Part shown: piece after piece, positions 9,223-16,949 of the stretch
Layout of the letters: every line of letters starts with the position of its first letter
Numbering within the stretch: the stretch's first letter is position 1
From: SLRI01 sp964460465
Lineage (GTDB): Bacteria > Pseudomonadota > Alphaproteobacteria > Geminicoccales > Geminicoccaceae
Length of the DNA stretch: 64,000 nt
Direction: 5' to 3'
NCBI GenBank assembly: GCA_964460465.1
Contig: CAYWSB010000007.1
Span: 1-64,000, forward strand
Notes under the pieces: generated by a model
Told to the model about the DNA's origin: nothing
The model's input: only the letters and a program-made list of their open reading frames with translations
Database searches by the model: none
Made by a program: the position numbers and the translations under genes

Positions 9223-9277
9223 GAAGGTGCGCAGGAGCGTCGCAGCCGGGGAAGGCCAAGCGATCGGCGCGCAGCGG
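9223..9277. mobile_element. Left-half fragment of the same MITE-like family (copy C)
   Basis: Starts GAAGGTGCGCAGGAGCG, continues GCAGCCGGGGAAGGCCA and CGATCGGCGCG, matching the left arm of copy B and the left core of the intact MITE, then loses similarity at about 9277. No right arm is visible. Confidence 0.45.
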
Positions 9278-9544
9278 ACTCATGCCTCATGGGGGCCGCC
9301 GCCTCATGTAGCCGAAGTCGGCGATAGGCCCATGCCAGCCACCGCTAGGCCCCCAGGCCGGCCATGCGCGCGGCGCCTGCTGACCTGGCCTGGTTTTTCT
9401 TCGCGCCGGGCCGCCGTGTCCGCGGAAAATCCCTCGCGGCGGCCGAAAAACCCCCGGCTGTCGAGAAAATCCGCCGCCGATCCGGCAGTAAATTCCCCGG
9501 CGGACGGAAAAAAGACCGAAAAGGCGCCACCACCCGCCCCTGTG

Positions 9545-9567
9545 GGTCATAACGAACGCTTATGACC
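9545..9567. repeat. 8-bp inverted repeat GGTCATAA / TTATGACC
   Basis: Perfect 8-bp arms around a 7-bp spacer (CGAACGC), shaped like an operator. The right half, GAACGCTTATG, recurs in inverted orientation at 9712-9724, so the motif belongs to the repeat family described for 9599-9745. Confidence 0.5.
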
Positions 9568-9598
9568 AGTCATGTGCCTGCACACGAAACGCCCGATC

Positions 9599-9745
9599 AT
9601 GGCGCGTATAGCGGCGCATTTCCGCTCGGGTTGGTTCATATAGCGGTGCAGGAACCCGAGCCGTGCGCCGCTATACGCGCCATTTGTCATAATCTTCGCC
9701 GCTATATGCGCCATAAGCGTTCCTTATGGTGCATCGAGCGGCGCA
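9599..9745. repeat. Five evenly spaced copies of a 20-bp motif (ATGGCGCRTATAGCGGCGCA)
   Basis: Copies lie at 9599-9618 (+), 9631-9650 (+), 9664-9683 (-), 9695-9714 (-) and 9726-9745 (+). Copies 1 and 3 form a perfect 20-bp inverted repeat; the others differ at a few positions. Start-to-start distances are 32, 33, 31 and 31 bp, about three helical turns, so all sites face the same side of the DNA. The layout suggests cooperative binding of a DNA-binding protein. No nearby gene explains it. Confidence 0.75.
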
Positions 9746-9762
9746 TTTGGCCCGATTCGCGA

Positions 9763-9867
9763 CGAACGAACCCGCGAACGAACCCACCAAACGACGAACG
9801 AACCCACCGATTCGACGAACGAACCCGGGGAATCGACGAACGAACCCGGGAACCCGCGAACGAACCC
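9763..9867. repeat. Iteron-like array of CGAACGAACCC
   Basis: Six exact copies of the 11-mer start at 9763, 9775, 9795, 9816, 9837 and 9857, so the last five are 20-21 bp apart, two helical turns. Looser variants (GCGAACCCGGG, GAGCGAACCC) continue to about 10010. Translated, a 21-bp period gives heptapeptide repeats, but no frame has a good start or normal codon use, so I read it as non-coding. Confidence 0.7.
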
Positions 9868-10060
9868 GGGCTGCCGGGATGTCGCACCCGCCTTCCGTTT
9901 ATCGTGGTTTTTCAGTGGCCTGGCGGGCGCGATTTTTGGTCGGGGTGAAGTTTCGGGCGAGCCGGCCGGGGACGGGCGAACCCGGGAACCCGAATCCGCC
10001 GAGCGAACCCGGGGCGGGCTTGACGGCGGCAGCGGTTTAGGATACTTTACCTATCGTCGT

Positions 10061-12775
10061 TCAGGCGTCGGCGAGGCAGAGGTCGGGGACGGCGGCCGCA
10101 CCGATCGGCCGGCTCTTGAGGAAGCCCTGCCACTCGTCGCAGCCGAAGCTGCCCAGCATCGCCAGCTGGACCTCGCTCTCCACCCCCTCGGCCACGACCT
10201 GCATGCCGAGGCCGTGGGCGAGGCCGATGATCGCCTTCGCCAGCGTCGCGTCGCGCGGCCGCCGGGTCATGTTGCGGACGAACGAGCGGTCGATCTTGAC
10301 CCGCTGCACGGGGAAGCGCTGCAGGTTGCTGAGCGAGGAGAAGCCGGTGCCGAAATCGTCCAGGGCCAGGCTCACGCCGAGGCGGTGCAGCGCGTGCACG
10401 GTCCGCTGGGTCGCCCGGTCGGCATCGAGCAGCGCCGTCTCGGTCAGCTCGAGCTCGAGCTGCTCGGGCGCCAGGTGACCCCGGGCCAGGAACCGCTTGA
10501 CCTCGCCCACGAGGTCGCCGCTGCGGATCTGCAAAGGCGAGACGTTGATCGCCAGCCGCTGCGGCACGAAGTTGCGCCGCTGCCAGCGGTCGAGGTCGAG
10601 GGCGGTCCGCTCGAGCAGGAACGAGCCCAGCCGGCCGATCAGCCCGCACTCCTCGGCGAGGCCGATGAAGCGGTCCGGCGGCACCGCGCCGCGCTCGGGG
10701 TGGGTCCAGCGCATCAGCGTCTCGAAGCCGGTCACCCGGCCGCTCCGGACGTCGAGCTGCGGCTGGTAGACCAGGGTCAGCTCGGCCCCGTCGACCGCCC
10801 GGCGCAGGTCGCCCTCCAGCGCCACCCGCTCGGCGGTCTCGCTGTGCAGCACCGCGTCGTAGAGCCGGAACGTGTTGCGGCCCTGCGACTTGGCCCAGTA
10901 GAGCGCCATGTCGGCGTGGCGGAGCAGGGCGTCGCGGTCGGCCGCGTCGGTGGGATAGAGGCTGATGCCGAGGCTGGCGGTGACGCGGAGCTCCGCCCCG
11001 TCGACCCGCATCGGCGCCTCGAGGCTCTTCATGATCTTGCGCGCCGGGATGGTGGCGTCGTGCGGCCGCCTGAGGCCGCGCAGGATCAGGATGAACTCGT
11101 CGCCGCCCATCCGTGCCACCGTGTCCTCGGCCCTCACCGCCGCCCGCAGCCGCTCGCCCACCTGCACCAGCAGCGCGTCGCCCATGGCGTGGCCGAGGCT
11201 GTCGTTGATCGCCTTGAACCGGTCGAGATCGAGGAACGCCACCGCCACGAGCTCGCCCGAGCGCTGCGCGTGCTCGAGGATCCGGGCGAGCCGGTCGTTG
11301 AACAGCGTGCGGTTGGGCAGGCCGGTGAGCGGGTCGTGGGTCGCCTGGTAGAGGATGACCGCCTGCGCCTCCTTCTGCCGGGTGAGGTCGCGGAACGCCG
11401 CCACGTAGTAGCCCTGGCCGTCGAGCACCGCCTCGCTGATCGTGCCCTCGAGCGGGAAGCGGCTGCCGTCGGCGCGCCGGCCCGTGGCCTCGAAGCTGCG
11501 CCCGTCGGCATGCCGGCCGATGTCGCCGCCGACCCACGGCGCCTGGCCGTCCGGGGCGAACAGGGCCGCCATCTCCCGGCCGCGCATCGCCGCGGCCGTG
11601 GTCTGGAACAGGCGCTCGGCGGCCGGGTTCATGCTGTCGATCCGGCCGGCGCTGTCGCAGGTGACGATCGCCTCGCCCACCGACGCCATGATGGTGCGCA
11701 GCCGCGCCTCGCTGCGGTTGAGGGCCGCCTCGCGGCGGACCGCGGCGGTGATGTCGGTGTAGATGCCGACCGTGCCGCCGTCCGGCATGCGCGATTCGCT
11801 GAGCTCGATGTGCCGGCCGTCCCTGAGCGGGAAGCGGCAGGTGCCGCCGGCGGCCCGGCAGGCGAGGCGCTGCGCCTTCCAGGCGGCGTAGGCGGCGTCG
11901 TCGAGGTCGAGCAGCGCCCGGGTATGGCGGTCGAGAAACGCCGTGAAGGTCCGGTCGCCCTGGCCCAGGTCGATGCCGGCGAAGAACGAGCGGAAGCGGC
12001 TGTTGTGCAGCACCAGCCGGCCCTCGGCGTCCCAGATGGCGAAGCCGTCGTTCATCGCCTCGGTCGGCAGGCTGAGGCGGTCGCGGGCGAGGCGCAGCGC
12101 CCCGAGATTGTCGGTGAGCCGGTCGAGCATCGCGTTCACCGCCCGGCCGACCCGGGCGATCTCGTCCGTGCCGTCGATCACTGCCCGGGCGGCGTCGTCG
12201 CCGGCGCTGATCCGGTCCGCGGTCTCGGCCAGCCGCTGCAGCCGGTGGGTCAAGAGATGGCCGAACCAGTAGGCCGAGAGCGCCATCAGCGCGATCCCGG
12301 CGCCCGCGATCAGGGCACCACGCCGGTAGGCATCGCGAAAGCTGGCGTGCAGTGCCGCGTCGCTGAGCGTCACCGCGAGCGTGCCCAGCCGGTGCTCGCC
12401 GGCCGTCACCTCGACGACCCACTGGCCCGGATGGGGGCTCTCGCGCCGCGCCTCGATCCGGCTGCCGAGCCGGGCCGGGTCCTTGGCGGCGACGATCCGG
12501 TCGCCGAGATCGGCCAGCACCAGATCGGCGAACTTGCGCGAGGTGGCGGTCTCGCTGATGAACGCCTGAAGCTCGGTGTAGTCGTCGGTCAGGAGCGCCA
12601 TCCGGCTGAGATCGGCGAGCAGGGTGACCACGTGCCGGTCGGTGCGCTGCCACATCTCGACCTGGCTGGTCAAATGCTGGCGCAGGGTGAAGAACAGGAG
12701 TGCGGCGCACAGCACCAGCTGCAGCGTGAAGATCACGAGCACGAAGCGCCAGCGGAGCGACAGGTCGAGCCGCAT
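10061..12775 (-). CDS. Membrane-bound GGDEF-EAL cyclic-di-GMP enzyme with HAMP and PAS domains
   Basis: A 904-residue protein. Transmembrane helices at about 11-31 and 153-175 enclose a periplasmic sensor. A HAMP linker (about 175-230) and two PAS-like regions (about 235-345 and 355-465) follow, then GGDEF and EAL domains. GGDEF is intact at 557-561 and is preceded by an inhibitory-site R-x-x-D (RAED, 548-551), so the cyclase is probably functional and feedback-inhibited. The EAL motif reads ETL (GFETLMRW), but other catalytic residues remain (INVSPLQ, ELELTET, LDDFGTG, VKIDRSF, AEGVES). It could make or degrade c-di-GMP. The ATG overlaps the upstream stop in TGATG, so it is co-translated with the PhnD-like protein, its likely sensor partner. 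Confidence 0.92.
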   Translation of the reverse strand: MRLDLSLRWRFVLVIFTLQLVLCAALLFFTLRQHLTSQVEMWQRTDRHVVTLLADLSRMALLTDDYTELQAFISETATSRKFADLVLADLGDRIVAAKDPARLGSRIEARRESPHPGQWVVEVTAGEHRLGTLAVTLSDAALHASFRDAYRRGALIAGAGIALMALSAYWFGHLLTHRLQRLAETADRISAGDDAARAVIDGTDEIARVGRAVNAMLDRLTDNLGALRLARDRLSLPTEAMNDGFAIWDAEGRLVLHNSRFRSFFAGIDLGQGDRTFTAFLDRHTRALLDLDDAAYAAWKAQRLACRAAGGTCRFPLRDGRHIELSESRMPDGGTVGIYTDITAAVRREAALNRSEARLRTIMASVGEAIVTCDSAGRIDSMNPAAERLFQTTAAAMRGREMAALFAPDGQAPWVGGDIGRHADGRSFEATGRRADGSRFPLEGTISEAVLDGQGYYVAAFRDLTRQKEAQAVILYQATHDPLTGLPNRTLFNDRLARILEHAQRSGELVAVAFLDLDRFKAINDSLGHAMGDALLVQVGERLRAAVRAEDTVARMGGDEFILILRGLRRPHDATIPARKIMKSLEAPMRVDGAELRVTASLGISLYPTDAADRDALLRHADMALYWAKSQGRNTFRLYDAVLHSETAERVALEGDLRRAVDGAELTLVYQPQLDVRSGRVTGFETLMRWTHPERGAVPPDRFIGLAEECGLIGRLGSFLLERTALDLDRWQRRNFVPQRLAINVSPLQIRSGDLVGEVKRFLARGHLAPEQLELELTETALLDADRATQRTVHALHRLGVSLALDDFGTGFSSLSNLQRFPVQRVKIDRSFVRNMTRRPRDATLAKAIIGLAHGLGMQVVAEGVESEVQLAMLGSFGCDEWQGFLKSRPIGAAAVPDLCLADA

Positions 12776-13629
12776 CAGTGCTCGACCAGGAGCGCCAGCC
12801 TGGTCTTGTCGTACTCGCCGGGCCGCACCGGCACGAAGGCGCTCCAGCCCAGCGCCCGCAGCAGCGCCCGGCCCGCGGGGTCGTGCGCCCAGCCGCAGAC
12901 GGCCCGGCCCAGCCCGGCCAGATGCGCGTCGCCCAGGCGGCCGTGGGCGACCAGGAGGATGCCGGGGATCGCCGGGGTCGCGAACTTGCGCTCCAGCTCG
13001 AGGGCGGGGAACAGCGCCACCTGGCTGAGGGCGAAGCCCGGCAGCGCACAGGCCGCCGCCGCGTCGCTGGCCACGGCGTGCAGGCAGGCCGTCTTGGTGC
13101 GATGAAAGCTCAGGCGCACGCCGTCCGGCCCGGCCAGGCCCTCGCGCTGGAGCTCGTGCTGGACCAGCTGGGCCACCGCCGACAGCCGCGGCGGCACCGC
13201 CACCGTCCGGCCGCGCAGGTCGGCGAACCCCTCGACCCGCCGGGCGGCGGGCGCCACCACGATGCCGGCCAGATCCTCGCGCAGCCGGCCGAGCGGCCGG
13301 TAGTCCTGGACCTCCGTGGCGTCGGCGTAGAGGAAGGGATGCAAGAGCGCCACGTCGTAGTGGCCGGCGAGCAGCAGCTGGCGGAACGGCGGGAAGGTGC
13401 TCTTGGTCCGCAGGCTCACCGGCCGCCCGCAGAGCTCCGCCAGCGCCGTCGCCAGCGGTCCGAACTGCCGGCCGATCTGCAGCGCCGGCAGATAGGGGAA
13501 GATGCCGAGCACCAGCGGCTCGACCGGGCGCTCGCCGGCCGCGGCCGTGCCCGGCGCGGCGATGCCGAGACCGAGCGCAGCGAGCTGCCGAAGGACGCCC
13601 CGCCGGGCGACCGGGGTGCCGTTGCCCAT
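12775..13629 (-). CDS. PhnD-like periplasmic substrate-binding protein paired with the GGDEF-EAL enzyme
   Basis: A 284-residue phosphate/phosphonate-binding-type (PhnD family) periplasmic protein. The N terminus carries a twin Arg followed by a hydrophobic stretch (RRGVLRQLAALGLGIAA), a Tat-like signal. The mature part starts PLVLGIFPYLPALQIGRQFGP, then PVSLRTKSTFPPFRQLLLAG and HYDVALLHPFLY, as in PhnD-like folds. No ABC permease or ATPase is adjacent. The stop overlaps the start of the cyclic-di-GMP enzyme, so I infer a ligand-presenting sensor rather than a transporter subunit. The ligand is unknown. Confidence 0.82.
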   Translation of the reverse strand: MGNGTPVARRGVLRQLAALGLGIAAPGTAAAGERPVEPLVLGIFPYLPALQIGRQFGPLATALAELCGRPVSLRTKSTFPPFRQLLLAGHYDVALLHPFLYADATEVQDYRPLGRLREDLAGIVVAPAARRVEGFADLRGRTVAVPPRLSAVAQLVQHELQREGLAGPDGVRLSFHRTKTACLHAVASDAAAACALPGFALSQVALFPALELERKFATPAIPGILLVAHGRLGDAHLAGLGRAVCGWAHDPAGRALLRALGWSAFVPVRPGEYDKTRLALLVEH

Positions 13630-13758
13630 TCGTCTGCCTCCGACCGGCCGGCGGCCGCGCCCCGAGCTGCGGGCCGCATAACCTCCAGGCGAACATTCAG
13701 TGCTTGGACGAAAACTTCAAGAGAATTCGGGCGCCCCCGGCCCCCGGCCCGCGGCGGC

Positions 13759-15039
13759 TCACCGGTAGACCAGGGTCGGCAGCCACATCGAGAGGGAGGG
13801 GATGAAGGTGACGAGGAGCAGCACGACGACCAGCGGCACGAGGAAGGGCAGGGTCGCGCGCATGCAGACGTCGAAGGGAATGTTGGTCACCTTGGCCAGC
13901 ACGTAGAGCACGAGGCCGATCGGCGGCGTGAGCAGGCCGATCATCAGGTTGAGCACCATGATGACGCCGAAATGCACCGGGTCGACGCCGATCTTCATCG
14001 CCACCGGGAGGAGGACCGGGACCAGGATGGTGATCGCCGCGATGGTCTCGAGGAAGCAGCCGGCGACCAGGAGGATGAGGTTCAAGAGCAGGAGGATGAT
14101 GATCGGGTTGTCGGAGATCAGGAGGACGAGCTCGGCGAACTGCTCGGTCACCCGGTTGGAGGTCAGGATCCAGGCGAAGATCGAGGCGCCGGCGACGATC
14201 AGCATGATCGAGGCCGTGGTCTCGATCGTCTCCATGCTGACCCGGACGAGGCGGGCCGGGGTCAGCGTGCGGTAGACGAAGAGCCCGAGGATCATCGCCC
14301 AGAAGACGGCGGCGATGGCGGCCTCGGTCGGGGTCACCATGCCCGAGAGGATGCCGCCGACGATGATCACCGGGGTCATCAGCGAGAGGAAGGCACCCTG
14401 GAACGCGCGCCAGAGGACGCAGAGGTCGAAGGCGGCGTCGCGGGGATAGTTCCGCACCCGGGCGTACCAGCCGATCATCACCATGAGCGAGACCGCCATC
14501 AGGAGGCCGGGGATGAAGCCCGCGGCGAAGAGCTGGCCGATCGAGGCGTTGGCCATCACGCCGTAGATGACCATGGGCAGGGATGGCGGGATGATCGGGC
14601 CGATGGTCGAGGAGGCCGCGGTGACCCCGACGGAGAAGCCGCGGTCGTAGCCGGCGTCCCGCATCGCCTTGACCTCGATCGTCCCGAGCCCGCCGGCATC
14701 GGCGACGGCGGCCCCCGACATGCCGGCGAAGACGACCGACGCCCCGACATTGACGTGGCCGAGCCCGCCCCGCATCCAGCCGACCAGGGCCCGGGCGAAG
14801 CCGAAGATGCGGTTGGTGATCCCGGCCGAGTTCATCAGGTTGCCGGCGAGGATGAAGAACGGCACGGCGAGCAGCGGGAAGCTGTCGATGCCGTTGACCA
14901 TGCGGTGCAGCACCACGACGTCCGGCACGTTGCCGGAGGCGAGCACGTAGATCAGCGAGGCGCCGGCGAGGGCGAAGGCCACCGGCACGCCGATCGCGAG
15001 CAGCCCGAAGAAGGCGATGAACAGAAGGGCGATGAACAA
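13759..15039 (-). CDS. dctM: TRAP transporter large permease subunit DctM
   Basis: A 426-residue, very hydrophobic DctM-family protein with a dozen predicted helices. Characteristic segments are PFFILAGNLMNSAGIT, GMSGAAVADAGGLG and IIPPSLPMVIYG in the N half, and GCFLETIAAITILVPVLLP and GLLTPPIGLVLYV in the C half. It is the ion-coupled translocation subunit. The apparent start is TTG, 12 bp after the dctQ stop, with GAAGG upstream. The next gene in the same direction is the PhnD-like protein after 129 bp, so read-through transcription is possible. Confidence 0.95.
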   Translation of the reverse strand: MFIALLFIAFFGLLAIGVPVAFALAGASLIYVLASGNVPDVVVLHRMVNGIDSFPLLAVPFFILAGNLMNSAGITNRIFGFARALVGWMRGGLGHVNVGASVVFAGMSGAAVADAGGLGTIEVKAMRDAGYDRGFSVGVTAASSTIGPIIPPSLPMVIYGVMANASIGQLFAAGFIPGLLMAVSLMVMIGWYARVRNYPRDAAFDLCVLWRAFQGAFLSLMTPVIIVGGILSGMVTPTEAAIAAVFWAMILGLFVYRTLTPARLVRVSMETIETTASIMLIVAGASIFAWILTSNRVTEQFAELVLLISDNPIIILLLLNLILLVAGCFLETIAAITILVPVLLPVAMKIGVDPVHFGVIMVLNLMIGLLTPPIGLVLYVLAKVTNIPFDVCMRATLPFLVPLVVVLLLVTFIPSLSMWLPTLVYR

Positions 15040-15051
15040 CGCGGCCGGCCT

Positions 15052-15594
15052 TCAAACGTCGCCGGGATAGGGGCTGTTGCCCCGCAGCCGGCCGACCATG
15101 GACTGCAGGGTGCGGCCGATCATCAGCAGAAAGCCGATGAAGACGACCCAGTAGAGCCAGGCCATCGAGAGATCGATCACCGCCATCTTCTGCGCGCCCA
15201 TCAGGCCGATCATCCGCCAGCCGACCCAGGCGATGTAGCCGAGGAAGGCGATGGTCAGCGCGTCCACGGCGATCATCAGCCACCGCGAGCCCCGGCGCGA
15301 GAGGCGCGTGTGCAGGTACTCGACGGCGATGTGCGCGCGCCTGCGGCAGACCATCGCCCCGCCGATGAAGGTCGTGGCGATGAGGAAGTAGCGGGCCGCC
15401 TCCTCGGTCCAGCCGAACGAGCTGTTGAGGACGTAGCGGGTGAAGAACTGCAGGAAGACGACGACGGTGAGCCCCCAGAACACGAGGAAGGCCGGCCAGT
15501 CCTCGAGGCCGAACTCCCGCCAGTCGAACGGCGGGTCCGGCACCTCGTCGACATGCAGGCTGCCCTCGAGCGGCTGCCGGGGCTCCTCCGCCAT
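15052..15594 (-). CDS. dctQ: TRAP transporter small permease subunit DctQ
   Basis: A 180-residue DctQ-family protein with four predicted transmembrane helices after a charged N terminus. The segment FFTRYVLNSSFGWTEEAARY is the family hallmark (R-Y-V-x-N-x-S-F-x-W-x-E-E-x-A-R). It stabilises and completes DctM in the inner membrane. It lies between dctP (20 bp upstream) and dctM (12 bp downstream) in one operon. Confidence 0.93.
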   Translation of the reverse strand: MAEEPRQPLEGSLHVDEVPDPPFDWREFGLEDWPAFLVFWGLTVVVFLQFFTRYVLNSSFGWTEEAARYFLIATTFIGGAMVCRRRAHIAVEYLHTRLSRRGSRWLMIAVDALTIAFLGYIAWVGWRMIGLMGAQKMAVIDLSMAWLYWVVFIGFLLMIGRTLQSMVGRLRGNSPYPGDV

Positions 15595-15614
15595 CGCCTG
15601 TTCCCGCCCGGCGG

Positions 15615-16607
15615 TCAGTCGATCGCCTGCAGCCGGTCGAACTGCTCCCGCGACCAGGGCACGCTGTCGCCGACGAGATGCGGGTCGACCACGGCCTTGA
15701 AGAGCGAGCGGTCGACGTGGTTGACGGTCGCGCCCATCGCCTCGAAGCCGCTCACGAGGTCCTTCTCGGCCTGGAAGATCGCCTCGTTCGAGCGGACCGC
15801 CGCCTCCTGGAACACCGCCTCGAAGACCGCCTTGTCCTCGTCGGAGAGCTGGTTCCAGAGATTGCCGCTGACGATGGTGACCAGGCTCTCGGTGATGTGG
15901 CCGGTGAGGTTGATCACGGGGTTGGGCTCGTAGAACTTCTTCGCCTCGATGGTCGGCAGCGGGTTCTCCTGCGCGTCGACCGTGCCCTGCTGCAGGGCGA
16001 GGTAGACCTCGGCGAAGGCGATGGGCGTGGGGTTGGCGCCGACCGCGTTGGGGAAGAGGACGTAGAGCGGCGCGTCGGGCACGCGGATCTTGAGGCCCGC
16101 CATGTCCTCGGGGGTGTTGATGGGGGTCTTCGAGGTGACGTGCCGCTCGCCGTAGTAGAGCACGGCCGCGACGTGGTGGCCGGTGGCGTCCTCGTAGCCC
16201 TTCTTCATCTCCCCCCAGAGGTCGGACTGGGTGTAGGCGACCCAGTGGTCGGCGTCGCGGAACATGTAGGGTGCGGAGGCGATGGTCATCGGCTCGAACG
16301 AGCGCCCGGCGAAGTTCATGCCGGTGTAGATGATGTCCACCGTGCCCAGCGTCAGGCCCTGGTTGATGTCGGTCTCCTTGCCCAGCGACGAGGCGGGGAA
16401 GACCTCCATGGTGTAGCGGCCGTCGGTGCGCGCGGCGATCTCCTCGGCGGCCCAGAGAGCCGCCTCGTGATAGGCCTCGCTGACCTCGTAGACATGCGCG
16501 AACTTGAGCGCCCGCTGTGCGGCGGCGGGGTCGGCATGCAGGGCCACGACGGCGGCGCCGGCGAGAACGGAGGCCGCCAGCAGGCGGCGGGTGATCGCTG
16601 CGATCAT
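15615..16607 (-). CDS. dctP: TRAP transporter periplasmic substrate-binding protein DctP
   Basis: A 330-residue DctP/SiaP-type binding protein. The chosen ATG follows AGGAGAGG at good spacing and gives a clear Sec signal peptide (RRLLAASVLAGAAVVALHA, cleavage after PAAA-Q). The ligand-carboxylate Arg lies in GLKIRVPDAPLY, followed by GANPTPIAFAEVYLALQQG and VDAQENPLPTI, all hallmarks of the family. The ligand is an organic acid I cannot specify. First gene of dctPQM. Confidence 0.93.
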   Translation of the reverse strand: MIAAITRRLLAASVLAGAAVVALHADPAAAQRALKFAHVYEVSEAYHEAALWAAEEIAARTDGRYTMEVFPASSLGKETDINQGLTLGTVDIIYTGMNFAGRSFEPMTIASAPYMFRDADHWVAYTQSDLWGEMKKGYEDATGHHVAAVLYYGERHVTSKTPINTPEDMAGLKIRVPDAPLYVLFPNAVGANPTPIAFAEVYLALQQGTVDAQENPLPTIEAKKFYEPNPVINLTGHITESLVTIVSGNLWNQLSDEDKAVFEAVFQEAAVRSNEAIFQAEKDLVSGFEAMGATVNHVDRSLFKAVVDPHLVGDSVPWSREQFDRLQAID

Positions 16608-16949
16608 CGCTGTACCTCTCCTGATCGACAAAGGGCCGGACACGGTCAGGCGCCCGTTGGTGATCCCCCTAGACGATTCTCCCGGCAAAGGGAATTCCTG
16701 CCGCGCAACGACCGGCATCCTTCACCGCATCCCGGTGCGCAGGCGAGCCGCGGCCGGCGGCCGCGGCGAGGCGGCCGGGCGCCGTTGCGATCCGCGCGGG
16801 CACATAGTATAGGGCGAACATTGCCGTGCCCCTGCCCGCAGGACGCTCGTGTTCTGCCAGCAGAGCCGCCGGTGACCGCCCTGCTGCGCGCGCCGCTGCG
16901 CAAAGCGACGAAGTCGCCCTCGTCTCGACCTCGCCATGGAGATTGCGCA
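16608..16949. other. Divergent intergenic region dctP / sel1
   Basis: No gene seen. It holds the AGGAGAGG ribosome site of dctP at its left edge, the + strand promoter listed separately, and GGAG at 16938-16941 just before the TTG start of the Sel1 protein. Confidence 0.6.
16785..16813 (+). promoter_or_regulatory. Candidate sigma70-type promoter for the Sel1 lipoprotein
   Basis: TTGCGA (16785-16790), a 17-bp spacer and TATAGG (16808-16813) form a plausible -35/-10 pair on the + strand, about 135 bp upstream of the next + strand gene. The -10 stands out in otherwise GC-rich DNA. Confidence 0.42.

Larger units (their letters stand above)
8836..9277. repeat. Two diverged direct repeats upstream of the cas locus
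   Basis: Unit 1 (8836-8984) and unit 2 (9057-9277) both start CCGCCACCCCG, pass through CCAATTTCCG and an A-run before GGGCC-type sequence, and end with CCCCGCCGCGGC, then GGTGCGCAGGAGC, then GCAGCCG. Identity is high in blocks with indels between them. The right parts are MITE-like elements. Open frames across the unit differ between copies and look non-coding. Confidence 0.65.

Noticed and set aside
9702..10040. Heptapeptide-repeat open frames across the CGAACGAACCC array
   Set aside because: Both strands give repeats simply because of the 21-bp period; no ribosome site and no typical codon use, so the array is treated as non-coding.
10214..15933. Very long + strand open frames opposite the GGDEF-EAL, PhnD and TRAP genes
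   Set aside because: They are antisense shadows produced by GC-rich codons; their translations are low-complexity and rich in Arg, Gly, His and Asp, while the minus-strand products are clear protein families.
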